In this document: positions 43,989 to 55,832 of the stretch, piece by piece
Position numbering within the stretch: position 1 is the stretch's first letter
Layout of the letters: every line of letters starts with the position of its first letter
Source of the DNA: Bursaphelenchus xylophilus
Taxonomy: Eukaryota; Nematoda; Chromadorea; Rhabditida; Aphelenchoididae
Length of the DNA: 64,000 nt
Assembly: GCA_904066235.2 (NCBI GenBank)
Contig: CAJFCV020000005.1
Span: 1,116,001 to 1,180,000 of the forward strand
Direction: 5' to 3'
Translations under genes and position numbers: made by a program
Notes under the pieces: generated by a model
The model's input: only the letters and a program-made list of their open reading frames with translations
The model's database searches: none
Told to the model about the DNA's origin: nothing

Positions 43989-46900
43989 ATGGACTACGTG
44001 TACACAATTTTCAACAATTTCAAATATTTTTACAATTCCATGAATCCAGCTACATTATCAGGTAAGAGTCTTGAATATTTTTGCACTTTGTTGTTTAGGA
44101 AAGATGATTATCAAAGATAAGGGGAGTTTATGCCAGAACTCAGCGATTTGAAGCTAAAATTTTGCTCTTCTTTCCTTGTAGTAGCCATCAGATCCAAAAT
44201 TTTGCCTAAATTAATGTCCAACCTCTTTGAATGTTGGCATTTTTGGCAGCACAGAAACTACACTCTATATAGATGGTGTTAGCATCAATTGCCATTTATA
44301 TTTTTCCGAAATTCGGACTGTGCAAAATTAAAATCAAGTTGTACTGGGTTCAGATTTCTCGAAGGCTTTTGAGCTGAACCGATTAAAATTTGAGACATGT
44401 ACGACCCTTATTAGTTGTTTGAAGTCGTCATATACCTCTGGGAAAAGTAGCTCGGTTTTGGTCCGCCTGATTTTTCAATAAAAAGCTGTTTTTGAAGAGG
44501 TCTGATATTGTACTAGGTTAGTGGAAAATTGATAGGAAGGAGTGAGATTTTGACGTTTAAAAGAAGTTGTCGGATATTTTTGAGGAAATCTGGAGATGTG
44601 TTAACGATTTTACAAGTTATTTGACGGCTTTTTGTTATGTTTTTTATCCAAAATTTGGAGATTTTTGCAAAATTCTTGAGTTTTTTCCGGAAATTTATGA
44701 AATTTGTGTGTATACAAGTGCATATAAATCTGAGGCTTTAGTAGGATGAAGATTATGGTCTTTTAGCAAGTATACCATCTGAATATCTCCATGAATTATC
44801 TGTCATTGGCCTTAATTTTCTAAGTTTCCTATATTATCCATGCCATTTTTTCTCCTTCAGGAGCCATCGATGTGATCGTTGTGGAACAGCCGGATGGCTC
44901 GTTGCTTTCAACACCATTCCACGTTCGTTTTGGGAAATTATCAGTCTTCAACAGCGACGAGAAGTTTGTCGACATCCAAATCAACGGCACCGACATTGCC
45001 AATGTGAAAATGAAACTCGGCGACAACGGTGTCGCCTTCTTCGTGGAGGAAGTTGAGCCCTCAGAGGAGCTGCCCGAATACTTGGCGACCTCGCCACTGC
45101 CCGGAGACATTGGGGACGAGGGGCAGAAAAATGGGCAGATTATCAGAAAAGAACAGAAACCAGTGCCGCGAAGGACGAGGAAGCGGGCTGGAAAAGACAA
45201 AAGTGATAGGTATGGGGTAGAGAGAGTGATAAAAAGAAAAAATTTTTGAGATTTGGACCTTAAAATATGAAAAAAAAATTTAAAAATTTCGTATTTTACA
45301 AACTCAAAAGGTAAAATACGAGGGTGTAGGCTATGTCCGGCCTAGAACTTATCAAAATCCCCAATAAAAACTTTAATTTGGACCTTTTTGGATCAAAAAT
45401 TATCAAACAAGGAAAGTACTTCTATCGGGTATGGAGTTACAGGTCGAGAACAGATATCAAAAAAATCGCAAATTTTTTCTGGTTCAGAATATGTAAAAAT
45501 TAGCTGCCCAATTTTGGTTTGTAAGGACGAAAAAATCCCAACAACTTTTCTCGCAACACCACGCAAATGCCTTTTTGACCAAGTTTTTACCAATTCAAAC
45601 GCTTTGTTTGGAGCTAGTAAACCCTGGCATCTTGAGAGGCCTTAAAATATCAAATTTGATTAATACTACCCCTTTTTTACATTGGAACTACTAATTATGA
45701 TGTAGTATTAATCAAATTTGATATTTTAAGGCTTGTCAAGATGCCAGGGTTTATTTTAGCTCAAAACAAAGCCTTTGAATTGGTAAAAACTTGGTCAAAA
45801 AGGCATTTGCGTGGTGTTGCGAGCAAAGTTCTGAGGATTTTTTCGCCCTTGCAAACCAAAATTGGACAGCTATTTTTGCTTGTTCTGAATCAGAAAAAAA
45901 TTGGCGATTTTTTTGATATCTGTTCTCGACCTGTAACTCCATACCCCATAGAAGTGCTTTCCTTGTTTGATAATAATTTTTGATCCAAAAAAGGTCTAAA
46001 TTAATGTTTTTGTTGGGGATTTTGATTAGTTTTAGGTCGGACATTGCCTACGGTTTCGTATTTTACCTCTTGAATTTGTAAAATACGAAATTTTTCAGAG
46101 TGAATTTTTCGAATTTCCAAAATTTTTTCGATTTGTTATTAATTTTTTTTTGAATTTTCAGCAATGTGAAGCCAATCCCCAAGCAGAAACAGCAGTTGTT
46201 CCCGGCCAAGGAGGACCTGAACCCCAAACAACGGCTTCCGTTTTCATCTTCCATCTTCTCATGCCGAAAATACCGGTCCCTGCCGGACCTCTCATTCATC
46301 GCGCAGACCCGCGAACAGCAAGGACACAGCCCAAAGAGCACACCGAAGAAGTCGGGCCACAAAAGGAAGCTGACTTTTGGCGCAATCGACAAAAATGTGG
46401 TGAATATGGACAGGTAAGTGAAATTTTTGTTTTATTTTGTTGATTTTTAGGAATTTTTGAGGGAATTAAGAGAGGTTTTGACGTTGAGAGATATTAGGCA
46501 GTGTGGTTTGTCGATTGATAGGCGAATTTTGTGGAATTAAATTTGTTTGCATGAAGAAAATTTAATTTCTGGCCAAATTTTGCTTCTTTTCGAAGAAAAA
46601 ATCAAATTTCAATAGGAAAATGTATTATTTTGGAGGAGATTTCGCTTTTATTAGATGCAAAATTAAATTTGGCATACTGTAGTTTCAATTTTCAGACCAA
46701 TTTCCCACTCAAAATCCGTGGTCCTCCCGGTCGAACCCAAGGACCTGGCTGACCTAAAACAAGGTGAAGATCAGCCCCAGAAACGCTCCTCCATCGACAC
46801 CTCGAGCTCCGAAGACGAGGACAGCACGATGAAGTCGAGGAACATCTCCGACATTGCCGACGGCGCTCTGTCGGACTCGGAAATCGACCGTCAAAGATAC

Positions 46901-49900
46901 GAAACACACAATGATCCCGAATGGAAGTGGGGAGAGTACCCAGAAACGAAGGCGAAAGAGAAAAGTGGAAGACAGAATAATAAGGAAGAAGTGAGTGTTT
47001 GGAGTCATTTTGAGGTTGCTGCAGGGTGTGTAAAAGGATTGGACGAAATGTCACAAAAATTATTGGGATTTTTTTGACATTTCGTCACGTAAAATTCAGT
47101 TGTAAAGTTCGCTTATGAACGCGTTCATAGATGATTAAGAATTTTTTACCTGTTTTTTGTGAGTTTTTGGCACATTTAGACAGTTTGTGACGAAATGTCA
47201 AAGAAATTATTGGAAAATTTTTGACACTTTGTCACGTAAAATTTTTGTTGTAAAATACGGTGGAAGGTTTTTTTTGAATCTGCAAAATTTTTTGGTGGGG
47301 AATTAGGACATTTAAACAGGTTGTGACGAAATGTCACAAAAATTATTGGGAAATTTTTTGACATTTCGTCACGTAAATTTTTTTAACATTGTAAAATACG
47401 TCCATAGATGATTTTGATTTTTAACTTTTTTTTTTGTGGGATACTGGCATATCTGACAGTTTGTGACGAAATGTCACAAAAATTATCGGATTTTCGAATA
47501 CCCTGAAATATGACAATATTTTGAGTAGAAAACTCGCGACTGTTTATAAAAATGTTTTTTCAGTCCAAACCCACGGGCTGGAGTTGGTTCCGCTGGCGCT
47601 CCAAAGCGCCCGAAGGCAACAAAGAGGAGGAGGAAGGTGTTCCACTGAGCGCCCTCCTCGAGTCGGGTGGCCAAATGGATCCAAGCAAGCTGGAGAAATA
47701 CTTTGGCACCTCATGCGCCTCATCGCAGGCGTCGGGCGTGGACTCGGGCCAAGGAATCAGCACCGCCACGTCGCCGGCCAGCCCAATGGGAATGTCGATG
47801 GAGAGCTTGGTGGACGAAAGCGGGTGCCCAACGGTGGCGTCGACCAGCCAGGAGGCCAAAGAGAGACAGGTAGGACTTGAAAAAGTTTGTTTTAAGGTCT
47901 GTATGGAAAACGTGGCGTTTCGGCGAGTATTTGTTTTTTTTGCTAGGGCGCAGCTCGCCGATGTGTAAAAAGGTTGAAAATCGATTTTTTTTTGTATCGT
48001 TGAGTTTTAGAAGCCTTGTTTGAAGTAATGATGATTTTTGAACCCCATTTTTGCAAATCTCGATGATTATGTAGGGCGCAGCTCGCCAAAATCGAAATTG
48101 TAAAATATAAAGGAAATTGTGATTATTCATGTCCGCAAAGCTTTGTTTTAAGCGTTGATGAGATTTAAAAGTTATTTTTGTAAATTACGTTGTGGTTTCT
48201 AGGGCGCAGCTCGCCGAAATTGAGTTTTGATTTAACTTGGCTTTTTCAGACCATGACCTCCGGCGAGATCAAACAGGCCCTCAGAAAGGACGAAGCCATC
48301 GAAAAGGAGCTCCTCGCCACACCCAACACCGAGCCCGACACCCCGCAAGCCGAACACGCCCAAAAAACCCTGAGCGCCGACATTCAGCGCGACTTCAACA
48401 CAACCCAAACCAAACAGCGCAGTATTAGCGGGACGTCGTTCGGCTCGGACACGTCCGGCGACGAAGAAGTGGCCGAATATTTTTACAGCACCACTCCGAA
48501 TGCGGATGGACGGCCAGTGAGATTCAAGAGGACTTTAAGGCTCAAATCGGAGCAATTGAAGGACTTCAAGCTGGAATATGGGTCGAATGAGGCTAGGTTC
48601 TCGATCACCACCAAGTTTCAGGTAAGAATTTTGGGATTGGAAGCGGTTTTGGGGTCGGCAGCTTGCGCCCGAGACTTTAGAAATTGGCGGATTAAGGCTG
48701 TAAAAGGAAGTTGTTTGGATCAGTGAGGTTGTAGATGGTAATGGAATTCAAAATTGTGAATTTTTATGCGATTTTTGGAGTTTTTATTTTTGGCAGTTTG
48801 CGCCCGAGGATGTGATTTTTTTGCAAGAAGTTGGATTAAAACGGGTGGAAATGTCTCAAAAAGCTCAAAGAGAACCCCATTAGCCCGATTGTTTAAAGAA
48901 ATTGACATTTTTTGTATTTTTAAGGTCCGAAATGCATAATAAGAAAAAATTTTTTTTACAACGCGTATTTTACCCAATTTCTTACAACAATTTTTGCAGG
49001 GCACGGCCTGGTGTTCATGCCACGTGTATCTACTCAGATGGTCCGAGCGCCTGGTGATTTCCGACATTGACGGCACAATCACGCGCTCGGATGTGCTCGG
49101 CCACGTGATCCCCGCAATTGGCGGCACCTGGGCCCACGCCGGAGTCGCCGAACTGTACACTCGAATCAAAAACAACGGCTACCGTATGGTCTATTTGTCA
49201 TCCAGAGCGATTGGACAATCCCATTACACAAAAACATACCTCCAAAGCATCGCGCAGGGCTCGAGAATGCTCCCGGATGGCCCGGTATTACTCTCACCCA
49301 CCAGTGTTTTGATGGCGTTTAGAAAGTAAGGATTTGAAGGGTTTTTTGGGTCTCAAACGGAAATTTGGCATTGTGTTCAAAGTGGAGTTTTGAGGTTGAA
49401 ATTGCAAAAGGTTGTGTTTTAGACGTCTGAGAATGTATGTTTAAAAAAATTGAGTGCTTGCGAGGGGTTTGGATGATGATTTTAGGTCCTGAAAAGAAAT
49501 TTGGCATTGTGTTCACGCAGGAGTTTTGACTCTGGAAATGATAATATGGGTTTCTTATAAGGCCAGTAACACTCAGAAAAACGTTTTGAGCTTTTTAATC
49601 AGCTTTTGGACACAATCTTGGGTCCCGCAACGAAATTTTGACATTTTGTTTTTCGGTCTAATTTAGTTGAGGGTTTAATTTCTGGTGGCTTGAAGAAATA
49701 TTTGGTGCATATTTTGGCTATTTTCAGATACATATTGGAACTAGAAGCCGTGGAGAAAAATTTTAAAATTTTGGCATTCCGTTTCAACCTCTAATTTTGC
49801 CCGTTCCGTTTCAGAGAAGTCATCGAACGGAAGCCGGAGGAGTTCAAAATCGCTTGCCTGACCGATTTGAAGAACTTGTTCCCGGTGAAACAGCCATTCT

Positions 49901-50880
49901 TCGCGGGATTCGGGAACCGCGAAACGGATGTCAAGTCGTATGTGGCGGCCGGAATCCCACTGGAAAGAATCCTCATCATCAACCCGGAGGGGAGTCTAAA
50001 ACGAGCCGACAAAATTGGGTTCGTCACCTCCTACTCGTCGATGGCCATCGACACGGTGGACTACTTGTTCCCGCCGCTGATGAAGGCCGAGTTCGTGCAG
50101 GCCGAAGCGGAATCGGAGGAGGAAAGGGCGTGGTCGTTGCTCCATACCAACTTTACGAAGCCGGAAAAGTACAGGTAAGCATTCAGGAGAGAATTTGAGG
50201 GAGATTTGGAGAGTTTGGAGGGGTTTGAGGTTTTCGTGGTGGGACCTGGATAAGTGGGGAATGGAACTGTAGATTTGAGTAGCAAATTAGTCCAAAGGGT
50301 TTGATTTGACATCAGAAAGGCTTTCGATGAAATTCGAAAGAATTTGGAGTGGGTATGGGAGGGTTTGAGGTTTTCGTGGTGGGACCTAGATAAGTGGGGA
50401 ATGGAATTGTAAATTTGAGTGGTTGAAGCGGAGAAAATAAGCCCAAAAAGTTTGGTTTGACATCAGAAAGGCTTTAGAAGAAATTTGACAGAATTTAGAG
50501 GCGATTTGAGCGGGTTTCAGGTTTTCGTGGCAGGACCCAAAATTGATTTTTTAATTTGAAAATGTTTGGTTAGGAAATAAAAATAATAGATGGCGCGTAT
50601 TTTACAAGAATATCACTATTTTTTTGAAAATTTTTATTTTTCATGTTTTCGTGGTGGGACCCAAAATTTTTCGGAATTCTCTCGGAATTGAAATACGTGA
50701 AAAATTTTAGACTTCGTATTTTACAACCAATCGTATTTGCCCGTTTTCAGCACCTTCACGCATTGGAGAGCGCGTCCCGACGACCACATCAGTGAAGGGG
50801 ACCTGGAAACCTACGAACAACGGCGAAAAGAAAGCCAGGTTTCGGAATCGGAACGAAAAAAGTCCAAATCCAAGAAATAG
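43989..50880 (+). CDS. lpin-1: Lipin (Mg2+-dependent phosphatidate phosphatase)
   Basis: Nine exons: 43,989-44,061; 44,861-45,209; 46,162-46,413; 46,696-46,990; 47,564-47,869; 48,250-48,621; 49,000-49,325; 49,815-50,174; 50,751-50,880. All junctions are GT-AG and phases agree; total 2,463 nt, 820 residues. Lipins convert phosphatidate to diacylglycerol on ER and nuclear membranes, and in C. elegans lipin also acts in nuclear-envelope breakdown. The N-LIP domain (about 1-105) has [15 protein letters not shown] and MKLGDNG; a basic cluster RRTRKR (128-133) could serve as nuclear-localisation or phosphatidate-binding patch. The middle is Ser/Glu-rich, with GWSWFRWR in exon 5. The C-LIP catalytic motif DIDGT is at 571-575, in exon 7. 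The nearby coactivator-type L-x-x-I-L of vertebrate lipins reads LGHVI. Introns carry a foldback element and tandem repeats. Confidence 0.96.
45290..46087. mobile_element. Foldback MITE family 3, copy 1 (lipin intron 2)
   Basis: A near-perfect 798-bp palindrome. Each end is a small hairpin of CGTATTTTAC and GTAAAATACG separated by 11 bases. The inner arms carry GGTATGGAGTTACAGGTCGA and the reverse. A related copy without the end hairpins is at 61,711-62,268. Confidence 0.85.
47042..47490. repeat. Tandem hairpin repeats in lipin intron 4
   Basis: GACGAAATGTCA starts at 47,042, 47,189, 47,325 and 47,465 (spacing 147, 136, 140). Three units also carry the mirrored TGACATTTCGTC or a variant, giving short hairpins. 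Confidence 0.75.
47946..48215. repeat. Three GGGCGCAGCTCGCC motifs in lipin intron 5
   Basis: Exact copies start at 47,946, 48,074 and 48,202, each 128 bp apart. Flanking sequence is loosely repeated. Confidence 0.75.
49361..49780. repeat. Tandem repeats in lipin intron 7
   Basis: AAATTTGGCATTGTGTTCA and diverged versions start at 49,361, 49,497, 49,633 and 49,766 (spacing 136, 136, 133). Confidence 0.7.
50180..50660. repeat. Tandem repeats in lipin intron 8
   Basis: GTTTTCGTGGTGGGACC and variants start at 50,230, 50,370, 50,521 and 50,645 (spacing 140, 151, 124). Confidence 0.7.
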
Positions 50881-51675
50881 ATGAACATTACTGATCATCA
50901 CTCGGTGTTTTATTGTTGTCTTATCGAATTTACCGGTCGATTTTTTCGACTTTTTTATTGTTTTAGCCGATTTTTGAGGGTTGGTCAATTTACCGGTCGA
51001 TTTTGGAGTTTACAATTTTTAGCGAGTAGTTGTTGGAGTCTGTCTTAAATTTGGAGTTGTTTTATGTTAATATTACAACACCGTAATATCCAAAACATCG
51101 ATTTTTTGAAATTTTCCCAATTTTTCACTGAAATCTCGATTTTTTTCCAAGTTTTTGAGATCCTATCGCCCGAAAATCACTGTAAAAACATGTAAGTACA
51201 AAGTCTTCTAGAGATAGTTAGTTGTTATTGTTGTTTCCATTCTTTTTCAGCCCGTATTTTATCGAAATTTTGTGGTCTATATCGGAAATTTGATATTCCC
51301 CAAAATTTTGCCTAAAATACGATGAACCGACGTATATTACGTTGAGATTCGGATGAAATCTGTAGTGTACCGCCTTATTCCCGGCATTTCCCATCATATA
51401 CATATCAAATTTGGAGATTTTTCAGCCGAATTTCCCGAGTATTTTCAATTTTTTGATGTCTTTTCTAATTTATTACCCAATTTTTAGCTAAATAAATTGT
51501 TTTTCATACAATTACACGAGTGATAAAGGGATATATGGCTTTAAAATTAGTGAAGTCAAAGAAAAATCGCGGGTAAATCAGTATTTATTGACAAAATCGG
51601 ACAAAATTTTGTTTCGACCCGTTGAAAGTGCAATTAACCGGTCTTGAAGAGGATGTGGCACAGTGACATAGTGGC
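50881..51675. other. Lipin 3' flank
   Basis: No further gene. ACCGGTCGATTTT is repeated (about 50,932 and 50,992). A possible AATAAA signal is at about 51,491. Confidence 0.4.
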
Positions 51676-52014
51676 TAAATACCGCTGCTTTCGGTTCTGT
51701 TGTCTTCTGCTATGAGTTGTACAGTGACGGACCTGATCCAGTGGCAAAAAACGTATCATTTTGCATCCGGGAAGTATCAAAAAATGTGGCAAAATACCTC
51801 CTTCTCCAAGTGTAAAAACTCCGATTTCAAAAGCTCTTTTTGTGAGGGAAAGGGCCCTTCAAATCGGAGTTTTCTCACTTGGAGAGGTAGATATTTTGCC
51901 ACATTTTTTGATACTTCCCGGATGCAAAATGATATATTTTTTTGCCACTGGATCAGGTCCGTCACTGCACAAATCATAACAGAAGACAACAGAACCGAAA
52001 GCAGCGGTATTTCG
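51676..52014. mobile_element. Nested foldbacks: MITE family 1 copy 3 in a larger palindrome
   Basis: 51,722-51,968 is the family 1 element (CAGTGACGGACCTGATCCAG and its reverse complement). Flanks on both sides (TTCGGTTCTGTTGTCTTCTG and mirror) extend the palindrome to about 51,676-52,014. Confidence 0.75.
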
Positions 52015-52154
52015 GCAGGAAAATCGTGTTGAGACCGAGATCTCGACATTGCACTTGGTCTCAGCACGATTCCCCTGCGAAAACACCGCCGAAACAATAA
52101 AAATCAATAGACGTTTACAATAAAAACGAAGAATACACACTTGCGACGGAGGTG

Positions 52155-55101
52155 CTACGGTTCCTCGTCCAGATCGGAGTCGGTTCCATCGACCATGATT
52201 AGAACTTGGGTGTCTTTGAGTTCTGCACCACGCAGGAACCCAAAATAGCGGTAAAACTTGGTCGTTTCGTCTTCGAGGCCTTCGGTATTCGACGTCTCAT
52301 TGTCTGAAGATTCATGTGAACAAGAGAGCACTTGCAAACCTTGGTTTCGGCTTCTTCCATGATCCGTAAAGTTATAGGGTCCCGAGGCCCAATTGCTATT
52401 GGGGCTTATGTCTGGGGCAAAATCAGACTTTTGTCGGACACGAACTTTCTCGTTAAAGCTTACACGACGTGTAGTCTTGCTGTTACCACCATTGTAGCAC
52501 GATTTCACCTCATTCCCGACGACCGGAGTCGAAGCATTCGACCTCTGAAGGTCAATTGTAACATCGGTGAAATGAGGTGATTCCGAGCGGAATTGTCGCC
52601 GGGTTTTGCTGTCACCAGCCAAACTAGGCCCCATAACCTTCGTATCTTCCGCTCCTCTTTCCTTTTTCTCACTGCGAGTTAAGTTCTGAACGTCTTCTTC
52701 ATCAAGCGTCATATCGGAAAATGTGGACATTTCATCGCGGTAAAACGCATCATTGATTTTGCCGAATGGTAAATAATCCTCTTCCTGATCTACACTCTCA
52801 TTGCAGACAGTGCTGTCGCTTCTTGCGTCGCTGTGAATCGAGATCAAACAGAGCAGCTCGTCATGTGTAATATCGTGCCGTTCCATGTCTCCCATGGCGG
52901 AAATGGAGCCGATATCGTCTTTGAAGATCTGCTCAGAGTATGTCGTAACTTCCCGACTACTTTTACTTTCATTATCATCAGTAATCTCCGCGTAATCGAC
53001 GATTTTCTCCTTGTTCTCGTCACAGGTGGGGTCTTTTTGAAGAATCTTCAAATTTTCTTCGGGATTATGCAAATTTACGTCGGGTTCTGCTTGCACATGA
53101 CAGAGGGCATCATCTTCTACCTTTACATCATAAGGATTCTCCTTTTTTTCCTCGGAATCATCAAAAATTTCGGCTTTTGAAATCAACTCCTCAGATTTTT
53201 CGGATTCCATCGCTAAATTCTTCAAATCCCTGGAATCCTCATTCACCACGTGCTCCTCGACATCATCAGTGGTCGGATCTTCAATTTCGACGTGTTTCTC
53301 TTCCAAACTGACGTCATTTTTGGCTTCAGAAGGCGATTCTTCCACCTTGCGAAGGTCTCCAATATTACCCTTCACACCACTCAAACCCATGATGATATCC
53401 GCCGAGCTGATGGACGTGTTGCTCGCTTCTGAGGTGTAGGACAGGTTCTGAAGGCCTGAATCGACAGCTGCATCGGACTCCTGAGCATTCGGCATGTTAT
53501 TCATGACCTTCTCATCTGATGTGGAATGTTTAATATCGTCGCTGCCGGCTTTTTTATCGTCAAAATCCACGGCTGCTGGGCAGGAAAAGGAAGCTTTAGG
53601 CTTAGTCGTCAAGTTATGGCCATCCGGGACGTCAAAATTTGGCGAGGTGCGGCCAGAATGATGAAAAGACGAAGCCCGTGATCTGCACTTCGGCGATCCC
53701 TCAAATCTTCGGCATTTCTGCCTGAGAATTTCGTCGACTTTTAGACGAGTCGTGACGGCTTCGCGGAACTTCTGAAAAGATTAAATTTCAATCAAAAAAT
53801 CTCAAATTTCTCGGTTCAAATTTTTCAAACTCCAAAAAATCTTCAAAAAATAAATTGAAAAAAAACGCTTAGACTTGTAAATCATCATTGAAAAATCTTA
53901 CATTCTCCTTTTTTGACGCAATACTGTCGTTCAGAGTGGGTTCTTGCGGAATTTTACATCCGTCTTCAGTATATTCGGTGTCACTGTAGCCGACATCTGG
54001 CAAGACATCCTGAAAACACCACAAATAAGACATGTCGACCTCTTATAATAATAAACCCTCAAAATCCGGGCTAACAAGGGAAGTACCCCAAGTGCGACGC
54101 TCGGATTTTCTTTAAATTTTGCACACACATCGGGAATCGACTAAATATCAATTCCTGAAAGTTTTAGCTCGCGCTTTGCAGGCGCCGCCGAGATATCGGA
54201 CGATTTATGCCGCCGAGAGAGCACGCTAAACGTGGAGAGCGGTCAGAGAAAAAAACGCTTTTTGGCTATAACTTTGGCAGTTTCGTGCGGAAAAATTTGT
54301 TTTTTTGTAGAAACATTATCCTTTACGGTAGAAATAGGCACGAAACTTTTCGTGCCGAAATTCGGCAAAAAGTCCTAAATTTTCGCCGACTTTCGATCTA
54401 AAAATCTCGGTTGTTTCTGCAAAGCGCGAGCTAGGATTCTCGCATATATCTTAGAAAAAATTATTCTAAATTTGTGCCAAGTTTCATCAAAATCTGAGCG
54501 TCGCACTTGGGGTACTTCCCCTGTAAAATACGCGGTAATTCTCGAAATAATCTAGGGCGCAGCCTGCCAATCGAAAAAAACTCTCGGGAACTGGGTAAAA
54601 TACGCTGAATAGTCCAAAAAATGAAATAAATGACAATCAAAGTCTTCAGTCGTCTTTTTCAAATACATCTTGCCATAAATTTTGCTAAAATACGCTCAAA
54701 ATCCACGCAATTCCAAAAAAAGTTCGTGCGCAGCTCGCCGACCTCAAGGCATTCTAAAAACAGAAAACAAAGCAGTGTAACATACCTCAAGAGAAGTGGA
54801 GAACATCTCCACACAGTCCTCAGCAAAACTGGACACAACATCCATCACGTCCTTCAAGGATTGTGCCTTCTTCTCGTCGGTCAAGTACAAGGTACCCAAA
54901 AGGGTCGTAAGTCGATCCTTTATCACTGAAACAGCATCAAAATAGAATCGACAGCTCATAAACCGCATTCTTACCATTCTGTCGATAGGATCCCACCGCT
55001 GTTTGGGAGTTGCGAGGGGTTTCCTCGGAAATGGCGGAGTCTTGCTCCTGATGGGCTTCCGACGGCTCGGAAGAGCCCGTGCTCCATGGAACATACGACA
55101 T
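52155..55101 (-). CDS. Acidic protein of unknown function with a PP1-docking-like RVSF motif
   Basis: Exons: 55,101-54,975; 54,925-54,786; 54,009-53,902; 53,771-52,155. GT-AG junctions and phases agree; 663 residues. An acceptor-like TTCTAG ends 10 nt before the ATG (55,112), as in spliced-leader trans-splicing. Exon 2 (VIKDRLTTLLGTLYLTDEKK onward) is helical-looking. Exon 4 begins with a basic stretch (QKCRRFEGSPKCRSRAS), followed by about 330 residues rich in Asp, Glu and Ser. Near the C-terminus TRRVSFNEKVRV contains RVSF (residues 561-564; 52,466-52,455), the canonical R-V-x-F that binds protein phosphatase 1. The protein ends DGTDSDLDEEP. I do not recognise the family; a PP1 regulatory or scaffold role is inference from one motif. 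Intron 2 carries MITE family 4. Confidence 0.75.
54073..54522. mobile_element. MITE family 4, copy 2
   Basis: ACAAGGGAAGTACCCCAAGT at the left and ACTTGGGGTACTTCCC at the right. It lies in an intron of the RVSF-protein gene. The right end runs directly into GTAAAATACG (54,523). Confidence 0.75.
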
Positions 55102-55832
55102 TATGGCATATCTAGAACAAATAGAACATGATGAAGCTTATTCGCGCCAATTTCAGTCTACATTTTGACTTTATCCATCAAAAAAATCGAAAAATATCTA
55201 AAAATCTTCGAAAAATCGGGTTTCTCGCGGAAATTGATTTCTAAACCAATAAAAAGCAGTTGAAAAGATCTCTAAACCACTAGAACACCTCAAAAAACGA
55301 ATGAACAACCTGCAATCTTGCCCGTTTTCCGCTGGAACTCCAAGAAATTTCCGAAAATACCGAATTTTTATCGATTTTGCGCCAAAAAACGAAAAATCGG
55401 ACCGGAAAACAGATCGTTACGCTGTGAATGCTTCGAAAACCAAATAATATTGTTTGCAATAGCCTAATGCGATTTCGGAGAGATAAAATCAGCTCCTGTT
55501 TGGCCAAAAGATTGTGGCGACATCAAAAATTTCGATATTATCCATGGGAACTGGTCAAAACCAGATAAAACCTCAAAAATCGTGGTGTTTTAGCTTTATT
55601 ATTAATCAAAACTGCTCAGTACAATAAATTACACCATTTTATGTTCATTTCTATTTGAATACAACAATAATTGATCAAAACTAGCAAGAATTGTCTAAAA
55701 CAACAAGAAAATAGATCTAAATTACCTAAAACAAGGTGGAAAACCCATTAAAATCCCTGGAAACGGCGTCACATTTATCACAAATTACTTTGACATCTTT
55801 GTTCTACATAATAACAATAACTAATCGAGAGA
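55102..55832. other. Spacer between two minus-strand genes
   Basis: A minus-strand AATAAA for the upstream gene lies at 55,600-55,595, 233 bp after its stop. The remaining gap of about 480 bp is long for a nematode operon but does not exclude one. Confidence 0.45.

Noticed and set aside
44829..45200. 123-codon minus-strand frame
   Set aside because: It is the antisense shadow of lipin exon 2.
47720..48130. 136-codon minus-strand frame
   Set aside because: Antisense to lipin exon 5 and intron 5.
54924..54932. CTGTTTCA, the core of the C. elegans piRNA upstream motif, on the minus strand
   Set aside because: It coincides with a splice acceptor (CTGTTTCAG) of the RVSF-protein gene, and no cluster of such motifs was seen.
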